Shown: piece after piece, positions 37,901 to 49,900 of the stretch
Position numbering within the stretch: the stretch's first letter is position 1
How the letters are laid out: each line of letters starts with the position of its first letter
Assembly: GCF_900496995.4 (NCBI RefSeq)
Contig: NC_044005.1
Span: forward strand, 51,160,517 to 51,224,516
Reading direction: 5' to 3'
Origin: Aquila chrysaetos chrysaetos
Lineage: Eukaryota > Chordata > Aves > Accipitriformes > Accipitridae
DNA length: 64,000 nt
Program-made: the position numbers and the translations under genes
The notes under the pieces: model-generated
The model's database searches: none
What the model saw: only the letters and a program-made list of their open reading frames with translations
Told to the model about the DNA's origin: nothing

Positions 37901-40900
37901 ACCCAAAACTACTTTTAAGCTTGTGCCTTAAACGTACCAGAAGTGAGCAGGTTTTTGAGGGATGACAAGTGACCTTCTTCAGACATGCTACAACATGAAA
38001 GTAACAGGATTATGTAGAACACTACTTCTGCCCTGTGGGGTTGTTTTTGGTGGGGTTTTTTTTGTTTGTTTGTTTGGCTTTGTTTGTTTGTTTTGTTCCT
38101 GTAGTTAGGATAAGTTGTGGGTTATTGATGCATCTTTGAGTTTACTGCTGTTCAGTATTTGTGCTATTGAAACAGTCACGAGCTTCCTGGATAAAATCAG
38201 ATATCTCTGGGAAGATTAGAAAGCAAAAAAACCCTGGTGAACTAAGTACCCAGTCATTTCTGTGTTGGATATGCAGCTGCTGGATCACTGAATCCTAGAG
38301 CACTTGGACTTGAGGATGGCAAACAGACGTGCCCTTCTTAATACTCCTGTCTCACACTGATGTGGTTATTTGAAGCATTCGGCAGTCTTCTCTGGTTCCT
38401 TTATGACTTGCTTCCTTGGAAAGAAGCTGTTCTAAGAAGGATTAGGGTAGTCAGCAGTGGTTTGTCCCTAGCACTTTGTATAAGGAAGTGACTTTCGAGA
38501 TGCATTCTATGACACCTTTCTAGTTGCTGACTTTTGGATAGTTAGACTTCTCCTGAGGGGTTAAAAATGCTCAGGATAATTAAAAGAGACTACATGAATG
38601 TAAGATAATGGTTTGATGTTACACTGTAATTCTTTTACTGTCTTTTGCAGGTATACAACTTGTCGCAGAATATTCAGGAAGATGACCTTCAACATTTGCA
38701 GGTAAGAATATGCTGAATTTATATTAAGCTGCCTCTGGAGTGATAGTCTTCACATTGTTCTTGAAGTTACTACTAATGTAACTGTGATTTGGGAGCTGCC
38801 TGCTACTTCCTATAAAACACTGAAGCTGACCTGATGCTAAAATTAGTACTGCCTATAACAACAGTATTTGCATCAACTCCATGATACTGTGATGCTTCTA
38901 CTGTGCCAGTGCAGAGGTAAAGTAGTACAGGCTTCTAATCTGGCTAAACCTTATCTTTCTAAAATCTGTTCTCTGTATGGTAAGTTGTGAAATTCCCGAA
39001 AGGATGAGAAAGGAAAATGATTTATGGAAGTACTTAATGAGAAAATTTCAATGTTTCTCCTTTTTCGCTAAAATAGGAAGATGGATGGTTTTTCATAACC
39101 AGTTTCTAAAGAAATGTGGGAGATTGGGTCAGGGCAGAAAGAGTTATCTTCTACCCAGAAGCGTTCTCTAGTTTTTCAACTGAGAAACTTTTACAGAGTT
39201 TTATTTCTGCTTAGAAACAAAAGCAGGAAAGAGTTGCACTGTCTTTACTGGGGGGGTTTTCATCCTCTAATGGAACATTGTGGTCAAAGGCCACTGAATT
39301 CTGGCTTCATGTGAATAGTGCAAGAACCTTATCTCCTTAAGTTAAAACCTGTATCTTTAAAGACTAGCTTGTGTATCAACAAATGCCTGCCTGTGCTCAG
39401 GCCATGACCTTGTCACAGCTTAAAACTGTTTTATGTGTCTTCTGATTGAAAGGAATTCTGTCTTGGTCAGTGCTGCAAGAGACTGGCTGCCAATACTGGA
39501 AGTAGAAGAGCACTAACTAAACATAGCCTTGTGATGCTGTTCTCAGTTAACAGAGTTGTATCACTGGGCCAACACCCCCCAAAAAAACCCAACCAGGCAC
39601 TGCAAACAAGCCTTACCTAATTATTTGCAAGCCAGGCCTTCCTCATGACTTTGGTGCTTTGACAGCCTCAGTGCAATCTGAATAGAGCGATCCCTTTCTT
39701 TTATACTGGAGGGTGAGATTTGAGGGTGGGAAAGGAAAAGAAGGGTGATAAATATAAGCAGTGGGTAGGGGGACACCCATGCATTTAAAGCTGGGGCAAG
39801 GAATTGTGAGCTGAGGGAAGGAAGTTCTGAATTTCTGTTATAACAGGAATTTCTGTTGTTCTGAAATACTCTTAGTCTCTGGCTGCCTTTTCGATGTAGC
39901 AGGAAAGTGAATGGGGTAGGCAGTTAGGATCAAAGGAGCCAGTCTCATATGGGTGGTTGGTCACTTCAGAGCTGCTTTTCCTCAGAGTGACAAGGGCCTG
40001 GAATTTAATTTGTGTTAAATTAATCTTGTAAGTTCTCAGATGCTCTTGTGATCAACACAGGGGGAACTGTCCTTTTAGCCAATTTATCTGAGATGTTCCA
40101 GGAGTTAGTTTTAATGCAGAAGAACAGTTGCCTGGTACTAGAGGATACTGGTGTGCTTCCTTCCTCTCAACCTTCAAGATCTGTAAGGGGGCTAGCATGG
40201 ATCAACACCTGACAGTATTGACCTCTGCTGAAACAGCTAGCACAGTCCGTAATTCATGTTCTCATGGACTGTCTGGCCCACTCAGTCCAGTGATGAATGG
40301 TGCTGCTGGTATTAAAGATGGTGAAAGCAATGAGAGGAAGGCAGGTGACACTTGCCTTTATACTGGCAGGAAAGAACAATTATCAGTTGAGGTCACGGGC
40401 TGAAGTAGGTATCTGGGAAGCTGCTGAACTTGGCTTGTATTTAAGTGTCTGATACATTGGCTCTAGCCAAGTTCCTTGAGACTTCTAGGAATAAATCTTT
40501 TGTGGGAAGTAAGGGGCAAATGTTAGACAGGCTTACCTCCTTAGCCTAGGAAACAAGTGTTGGAAACTGGCTTGCTGAGAGACACAGCCAGCTTTCCTCT
40601 GAGAATAGCCCACAGGCCACCCACTTAGAGCTGCGGTGTGTTGACAGTTATGGAATGGCACTGTGAAATCATGCCTTCTTCCTGAATTTTACTGATGATT
40701 GGTGTACTTGCTCTTTAGGTGTATTGGCCATTCTCAACGCATAATAAGATTTAAGATAGAATACTTTATTTTCTAGTGACATAATAGAATATTTTACAGT
40801 AGAAAAATGTGTTTTATGTGTGACACCCTTATGCTCTTCTTTCTATCAGTTGTTTACAGAATATGGAAGACTAGCTATGGAAGAAATTTACCAAAAGCCG

Positions 40901-43900
40901 TTTCAGGTAACTATATATGTTAAATGGATTTTAAGTAATTGAATGTGTAGAAAGTAAGCTCAGAATAATTTATGAAGAGAAATTAGCGGGCTGAAGCTAG
41001 CCTGTTCTTTACAAGGCTGATTTTCCTTCCCTGTCACCACATTTCTTGGCAAAAACACAATGGGAAAATGCTGAAGAGGATCATGTTTTGGGCAAGTACA
41101 GCTTTGTGTCTGAGTTGTAAAACATAAAAGGAGTGAAAGTGTCAAGTGATTTGCAGATGTTAAGGAGAAAAGTTTCGTCCTGCCTTCTTACTCATTACTT
41201 TTTGAGATATGGTTGGTCTTTGCTGGTGGTACATGGTTCTGAGTAAAGGTCATGTGGCCTCTAAGAAATAGCATTGAGGAGGGCCGTGTTGCATTTCATT
41301 TACTTGAAGCTTTATTGGCTTCAGCATTAAAAACCTCAAAACTGCTAGCATCTCCAGACTGTTTGCTAGGCCAGAGAAGGGTTTGAGGCTTCTTCTATTT
41401 AGTGGAGGCAAAGACGGAGATCTTTTCCATCCTGAAGTATCCCCTTTAACCCATAAGGGTACTAGTCGACTGCTGTTAGTGGTGAGTTTTAAGACTCTTG
41501 TGTCTCTAGAATATTCAGCTTACAAGTGTGAGTCCTCAATGTTCTTGTCATTTGCCCAGGAACAGGGAAACTATCTTTTTGAGACACTTGGGTACTTCCT
41601 TTCAGATGAGTGAGTTGCCTTTGTGGGTTTGGTATGTGGGTTGGTTGGTTTGTTTTTAAACAAGCAAACGCTTCAAATGCACCACAAAACTACAAGGCTA
41701 CTTCATTTAGAGCAGCCAAGCTTAGAGATTTTTTTACTTAAAATAATCACGTGTGACAGTTTTTTACTTTAGGAATGATGCAAGCCATTTGCTGCTGTTG
41801 TTCTTCCTGTTACAGACACTCATGTTCTTAATTAGAGATTGGAGTTATCCTTATGAACATGCATATGGCTTGGAAGGAGGAAAAAAGTTCCTAGAGAAAA
41901 GATTGCAGGTAAGTTATCTCCAGTAGTCCTAGTGTGGTCTTATAACTTAAATGACAACTTACCACCAAGATAATGATGCATGATGAGCTAACTCTTTGTG
42001 CTAATAAAATACGTTTGTGATGCTCCCACTCGTGTGGAGTTCTGATGTTTAGAACTTGACATTTTTAGGTGCAAGAATGTGCTCTTACTGCTTTTAAGCT
42101 GATATTTAATCTTAATTGCAGTACTGCAAAACTGTTAGCAGTTCTTACTGCCTTTTTTTTTTTTCTTCTTCAGGTAAAGCAAAACCAACATGAAGAGCTA
42201 CAGAATGTAAGGAAGCATATTCACTCCTGTTTCAGTAATCTTGGCTGTTTCCTGTTGCCCCACCCTGGTCTTAAAGTTGCAACAAATCCAAATTTTGATG
42301 GGAGGTTGAATGGTAGGAAGCTTTCCATTGTGTATTTCTTGATTCAGATTGCTGAGTTTATTTTCTTTTATAATGGGAGTTAAACACTGAAATGGTTGGC
42401 TCTTGAAATGCTTGATTGGAAAAATGTAGGGCTAAAAGGTGAAACTACAGAATCTAGAAATGTGCATTTTGTGTTCTTTTCAGTAGTTTAAAGGTAGAGG
42501 GGTTAAGCAGGCAGAGGGAATGGATATCTTTGTGTCTAGCTGTTGATTGTAATCTGATAACTTGAGACATACTTAAAGGTCATTAAATAAGGATTCTAAA
42601 GAGAAATAAGGATTCCAGAGAGGAGAATTCAAAAAATTAAAGACTTTACTTTCTTAAAATTGAAAGGCTTTTCTCTAAGAACTTGCTAAACCAAAGGTCA
42701 GAACTAGAATGACTTTAAAATAAAAGCTATGGGCTTCTGCTGCTGCAGAATGAGAGGCAGTCGGGATTCCTCCAATTGCTGCTTGTCCCCCAACAAAGGG
42801 AATGTATCAGAATGGCAAAGGCTAAAAAAGTGGGTTTGCAATAGTGGGGTGCCAGCCACTTCTGTGCTGAGGGCGCAGACTTGTGGGATTATTGTGTAAG
42901 ATGTTGGTGTATTTGGGGAAACACACTTTAAATATTACAAGGACTATGGAACCTTGTTCTCTCTGTCTGAAGTTAAGATTAAAGAGTAGATAGAATTTAC
43001 TAAAGCTATACTATGTATTTAAGCCTTTAAATATCTTAAAAATGCAGCCAAAAGTTGTGACGCTATGGATTTTGAAGGGTCAGGGGTTATCAGTGTTCCT
43101 TTGGAAAATGTAAGATTGAAAAGAAATCTAACCACTTTTTTTCCTGAAATTGATTGAATTTTACTAGATATAGATGAGGATTTTAAGAAAGAACTGCGGA
43201 ATTTGGTACCATTACTGCTTGCCCCTGAAAACTTGGTAGAAAAAGAGATTAGTGGATCCAAGGTGACCTGTAGAGATCTTGTAGAATACTTCAAGGTAAG
43301 CAAACTCATACTAATTATTTCTGTTAATGGCTTAAAAGAAAGTATTCTAATTTTAGGACATGTCGTTCCCAGAGAAGATAAGATATCTAGGCTGCCGCTC
43401 ACTGATCAGCTCACTTTTATTTTCATTTCATTACTCTGACTTTCCAGAACTGGCACACAACTTCCTAACAGTATAGCTCTTGGCAAGCTACTATTGGCAG
43501 AGTTGTGCTGTGTGGTTTTTTTTTTTCTTTTTTCTTTTTCTTTTTTCTTTGTAAATGTGCTGAAATACTTCAAGCTGTATTAGAGATTTTTTTTCCTACT
43601 TTGAAATCCTAGTTTGTCTGGATGTGTTGCCTTTGTTTTTTAAAAAAGGGTCTCATGTAGATTGTACTGATAGAAGACCAGCTCTTAAACTGCTAGGTAT
43701 GCAGTGAAAATTTCAGATACTCCCCTCTGGATTTTTAACGTGCAAGGAAGATGCTTTCTAAACACTTGCATGTGCAGCACCACTGTATGTTCTGAAATAT
43801 TTGTGTATGATACTTGCAGCTGTTAGACTCTTGAGCTGTGTTAGTATCATGGTGACACCAGCAGAAATGTGATAACATAATCCCTACAACACCAGGAATT

Positions 43901-46900
43901 GATCTGGTGTGGGTAATTTTTTTTTTTTTTTTTTTTTTTTTTAATTGGAATGACTTACTTGGCTTGGTAGGAGAAAGTGGCACTCATTCCTAAAGACATT
44001 AATTTTGCATTACTACTTTTGAGTATGCATGTTGAAGGTAGAACAGAGTTGGGCTGATGTTAAGAAAGAAGCTGTGCAAGGGAGGAATCTGAGACCAGAA
44101 CTCTTTAACACTTGTAAAATGAAGTAACATTTCGTAAAGGAAAGATGTGATATGAGATGCATAAAATCAGCACTCTGGAGCTCCTGTGTTCAGTCTCTGT
44201 ATTTACATGGTTGCATGCTGCTTTTTGTTCCACTGTCTTCTCTAATAAGACCTGATCCTCTACAGTGTAGGGAGTGTGCATTCAACAGCAGTTTAGAAAG
44301 GACTGCACCCTAAAAACTGAATGTAAAACCTCCTTGATTGAAAAGGTGCCTGATTCACATCCCACATCCAGTCTGGGAGCAGTCATGCAGGGTGCTGCGG
44401 AAACACTGTGGTTATGTAACTAAAGAGGACTGCTCCCTTGGGACTGTGCATCTAAAGCTGAGATCGTGAAGTCCGAGTTGGAAACTGGAGGGCTTTTACT
44501 TGGAGGAAATAGCTACAGAAGCAAGGAGGGTGCCAAGGGAACAGAGTCCTGTATAACTCTATACATTTTTGTAGGTTGTCCTACAACCTAGAGCATTAGC
44601 TATATAGGGACCCTGGTAACCTTGTTCTCTCCTCCTTTATAGAGAAAAATCCTCAGGGCAGAAGCTTGTAGACAAGCTGGGAGGGAGAGCAGTAATAGCA
44701 TGAAGAAGAATCACTGCCCTGCCTCCAAGGGGCTGAGAGTGGCCTTGTTGGTCTAACTTGCACAGCTTGTCCAAAGCACTGAAATGGCTACTGCTGCCTG
44801 CTATGCCCCCTCCGTTAATCTGTCCAAAAGAGCTGTGCCACGGGCCATCATGTGGGCCAGAGAAGATGACATGAAGGACATGTTCTCTTCCAGCCTTCTG
44901 AAACCCTGGTGAAAGAAAGGACACCTGAGGATTGGTGAGATGTGGCCTGCTTGGCTTCCAGAAATGTTTTAGCAGCTCAGCTCTGTCTACATTAGTGCTT
45001 TGATCTGCCTTTTTTTTTTTTTTATCCTCCCACACTTCAAGGGAGCAAGGCATATGGGGAAATGTAAGTACTGGTTCTCCCAGGACTGAGGTGTGTTTGG
45101 ACATACCTCTTGCCAGAAAGGCTGTGAGAGAGAGTCATCTTTGCTCTTTTGTTTTGGGTGAAGATTCCCTGCCTAGCCAAGACATCCTTATGTATTTAAG
45201 GGAGCAGAAACCTGCTGTCAAGCCTGTCGCTTCTGGAGATAGTGGCCATGTGTCCTCAACGTGCTCTGCTACCCTGCTAGGCCCCAGCCTCAAATGTGCA
45301 GGAAAGTAAAAGGATTAAAGCACTAGGGATAACTGAGAATGCCAGACTCGTATGAAGAAATTTGCTTAATTGAATAGCATTATTACAAAGAAATAATCTA
45401 TGAGCTCTGTCTTTATATCATCCCTCTTTTCTCCTTCTCCTCAATTGTAAATGTTTAGGAAAAAGAAACCTTTTTTCTTTCTTTCTCCCATTTAGGCTTA
45501 TATTAAAATCTATCAAGGAGAGGAGCTACCTCATCCAAAGTCTATGCTGCAGGTATTTTATTTTTCTTTCAAATAATCTGATAGATGATGCATACTTGTA
45601 AGTTCTTTGCAGTCGAAGATCATGACTGCTGCGGGTCTGAAGCTCCCACACAGAGATGTAGTTCTTGAAGAAGCTGTGTACTTTGAAAGCTGTCTGAACT
45701 GTGTAGTCTGGGTACATATTTGTGTCTCCCCCTAGTTCCATCTACTGAATGGAGCAGGGGTATATCTGGTTGGTTGGGTTTTTTTAGCTGCTTCAATTTC
45801 TAAGCATGTGTTTTCTTTAACTTGCTATTTTGTCAGTACCTTTCAGACTGTATTCAGAGGGCTTTTAACATCAGATGCAGCAGATAAAATGGAGAAGGCT
45901 TATAGTAATGCAGCTATCGCCACTGTCTTGCAGTGTTAGGCTACTCTGTGGGTTTGTTAGATTGGATAACTGCATTGAGGTTTCTTTTCTGGGTTGATCC
46001 AAAGAGGATGTAATCAGCTTTAAAGCGATCTGAACACAAACTAATTGTATAAAGCCGTGTGTTGAACCCTTGAATTGTTTGGGATGAAGAGCTTTCACCG
46101 AAGTGTGGGCTTTGGGGTCAGTTTTAACCATTTTGTGTTTGTAAGACTTGGGGTTTTTTAAGCTTCCTGTGTCGCTTCAATAAGACATGACTGTTCTAGG
46201 TGTTTTCTCATCCTTCAAGGAACCAAATCTTTAGACTTCTGGGGGAGTTCAGAAAACTCATCACAATGAAACAAAGGCTGCTATCATTTCCTCTACTTAG
46301 CATGCCATAAATGTGGCTGGGAGATACACAAGATAACATCTTGCAGCATTAGCTAGAATAACTGTCCCTGACATAACACAGGTTGAAAGTAGTCTTAAAT
46401 TCTTACAAATGCTGACACCAAAACTGCACATACATAATGCAGAAATAATACCAGCTTGCTTCTTTCCTCACAAGTAGTGATGTATCAGGATTAATATTTA
46501 ATAGTTTGGTCATCCGTATTTGCTTATTAACAACAGAGCATTCAGAAGAGATTGCTCATGATGAAAATCCTATATGAGCATGTGAGAGTTTGTCTACAGC
46601 TGTACTAGAGAGCTGAAGAAAATGTTCTCCTAGTCCGTGATCTGTTTTAAAGTATATCGCTAACCTTCACTTGTTTTTGTGGGGCGTTTTCCTGGCCATC
46701 TGAAGCTTTGGAGGTTGTGGGGGTATGTTGGGCAGTGTAACTACATGTATGTAAGTAGCTGGTAATGCTGTGATGATACATGGTGCTCAATGTTTTCTAG
46801 GCAACAGCTGAGGCGAACAATCTGGCTGCTGTGGCAGGAGCAAAAGACTTGTACAGTAAAGGCATGGAGCAGGTATGATGACACAACTTTCTCTAACTGC

Positions 46901-49900
46901 CTACATGCAAATACAGGCCTTCAGTTTTAATGTTGTACTCAGTGTTGGTTGTGAGGATTTTAATGAAGAGAAGTAGCTTAGGGCCAGTACTCATGTGTTT
47001 TCTGCACTCTGCTCTGAGGTTAGATGTCTGATGCAGCAAAGCCAGGATTCTTTGAGACAGAAATTGCTGAGGAGGTATGGGAATGGTCATGTTTGTAAGA
47101 TACCACCTGTTAGTTCCCCCTGCTGCTCTTGACAGACAACTTAAAATCCTGTGACATGAAATGGGCAAACAGGTGAGGAGACATTTGTGGGCCAGGGTCT
47201 TGCAAGGGTAGAGTTCTAGTATTATAGTCTCATGCTTCTGAATTGTGGTCACTCATTAGCTGTAAAATGCAAGGATTAAAATTATTCTAAAGTTTTTTTT
47301 TAAAAAAACCCCACTTGAAATACAAGAATTATCTTGTCTGAAAAAGCTGTATATGTAACTTCCTACTTGTTCTTCTCTTGAAGATAGTGACTTATACCAC
47401 TCCAAGCTGAATGCCTGGATGGACTTGCATAACACTATGTTTAAGCATGAAGGGTTTATCATAGGAAATTCTGAAAACAATTATGTGTGTCGTAAAGCTT
47501 TAACAGGACTGTGCTTATTGTGAAACTCTACAACTGGAAAAGACCAGTAGGTGCGATAACATGCTACAAACGTAGCTCCACATTAACTAGGCTAATTCTG
47601 GTCTTAATTGCTGAAGTAGCTTTCAATTTTGAAATTAGAGTGAGACCTAATGCTAGTGCTAGACTAGCCAGTTCCAGTTGTTAGCAGGCTGTTTTGAGAA
47701 TGCTCTTCTGGTATAGAGGGGTTCCTTCATTTGTTTCCACTTTGGAAAATCTCTTGAAATAGTAAATGGGTTGTTTATAATAAATGCCAAGTCTGCCTTC
47801 CTACCTTGAATCTTCAATGGCTGTTGAGATACTGTAGTTGTAAGGTGTCTTACTTGGGGCAAGGAATAAACAAGAACAGATGTTCTTAAACAGAATTTGT
47901 TTCCATAGTAATGTTCCCTTGTACTGTATATTTTTATATCGTTGTAGAGATACACACAAATGTTTTGAATTATTTTTTATCCAGATGTCTCAGATGATGT
48001 TCTTAATGTGACAGCTCTGAAATTTCTATTTTTAGGAACAGAAGTGGGAATTCTTTGGATTTAAGACTGGATTATGTAAAGATAGCTCTTACTGTAGCTT
48101 CTGAGTTCTTCTCACGAACCAAAGCCCTCCTTTGCTGAGTGTGCATAACCAAAATAATGTCCCCCTAATGACCTTAAATGTAAGGAACAACAGGTGCAGT
48201 CACACAGACTATAAGAAAACAGTGGCAGTTATTTGTGTCGTAGTCTTGATGCATCAGCAGCTCCTGGTGTTTAACACTCTCTGGGCAATGTGAAAAGACC
48301 ATCTTGGAGGATGAGACTAGTAGCCATTTTCCACGGAGTTTTGCCAGATGTGAAGGACTTCGAGATGGTTGAAGCAGAAAGGTGCTTGTTAACTTGAGCA
48401 AGGGGCAGAGCGGGGGTGCCAGGATCTTGACGGTGAGGTTTGCCTTGAAGAAGCTAGCCAGTGAAGCCATGCATCTTGTGAGGCAGAAAGGGGATGCTGT
48501 ACTCTGAGAAAGTGATCTTCTATGTGTCCTGCTGAAGGGATAGCAGCAGGAGAAAGTTAAAGTTGTTGCTGCACTCAAGACACGAGATGGCAAGCACTGT
48601 GGTAAGACTACCTTGAGGCAGGAGAGGGAAGGCTGTTGTTTGACATCACATGGAAAGAATCTGCAGTTTTTAGACATAGTCTGACTGTGAGGGTCTGGAG
48701 GAGTTGGAGCTGATCTGCAATATGTATGTCTCTGATGGCCTAGGTTATCTCTAATCATAGTCCTCAAGAGGTCAGAAATCAGTCTTACAGAGTAGAGGCC
48801 CTTGGAGTCTTAACCATTTTCATACCCGTGCTGATTCAGGAAGAGGAAGATGGTGGTGTCCACATCATGGGTATCCGTTTGAGCCCATGGTCTCGTTCCT
48901 TCAGCAGAAACGTACTCTCACAAGTTGATCAGAATCAAGCCTAGAGGACAGTCTAGGGAAGAACAGGCTACAGATGTCAGCAGCTAGTTCTTGGTAATTC
49001 ATATCACCTGGTAAGTTCCATGGAGCCTGCTAGTGGCAGCAACAAACAGGAATAAACTTGCTGAGTGGGCAAAATCTACCCAGTTTCTCCAAATTCTGCA
49101 CTAACCCTCTCACTGAGATGGGTGACCAGGAGTAAAAAGCTGAGGGGAGGGCTTGTGGCCTTCAGAGTTGTCCTTAACCTTCCTCAAGCGAAGCTTTCTC
49201 TGCTTCCTGGTGTTCCTTTATTTCACCTTTTCATAACAGGAATGTGCATGTGGCTGATGTCTTGTCCTTCTGGGCTTGCCCAAAGGAATCATTGAAAGTA
49301 TGAGTTCAGTCATGTGCTATAGCTCTGTACATGATCAGACAGATAAGGCTTTTGCTGTGCCATGATGCAAAGTACCTTTAGCTGCTTCACTTCAGACAGG
49401 ACTCTAGAGCTTACAGAGCCAAGAAAGCTGCAGGAGGTAGTTTGATGCTGGCTTGAGAGGGAGGACAGTGAGGAGCAGGTTTTCTTTCTGTACAGCGGAA
49501 GATACTCGGTGTGATGATCTCATCTCTGATTGCTCTAACAGGTTTGTGGGGGAGATAAGCCTTACATTGCCCCGTCGGACCTTGAGCGGAAGCACCAGGA
49601 TTTCAGAGAGTCAGCTGTCAGGCAGTTCCGCTCAGTGAAGAAGATGGGAGGGGAGGAGTTCTGTCGGCGCTACCAGGAACAGCTTGAAGTGGAAATCGAC
49701 GAGATCTATGCAAACTTTGTGAAGCACAACGATGGCAAAAACATCTTTTATGCTGCTCGTACCCCTGCCACTCTATTTGCAGTCATGTTTGCCATGTATA
49801 TAACCTCAGGACTGACTGGGTTCCTTGGTATGAACTCCATAGCTACCCTGTGTAATCTCGTGCTAGGGATGGCTCTTATATCGTTTTGTACTTGGGCATA

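Noticed and set aside
44637-45104. 155-codon antisense frame inside ATL2 intron 9
   Set aside because: It includes a poly-Lys stretch from the complement of a T run and has no recognisable motif.
48174-48767. 197-codon antisense frame inside ATL2 intron 11
   Set aside because: No domain, no splice context, Ser/Leu-rich translation typical of antisense chance frames. Retained only as the longest intronic frame outside the CpG islands.
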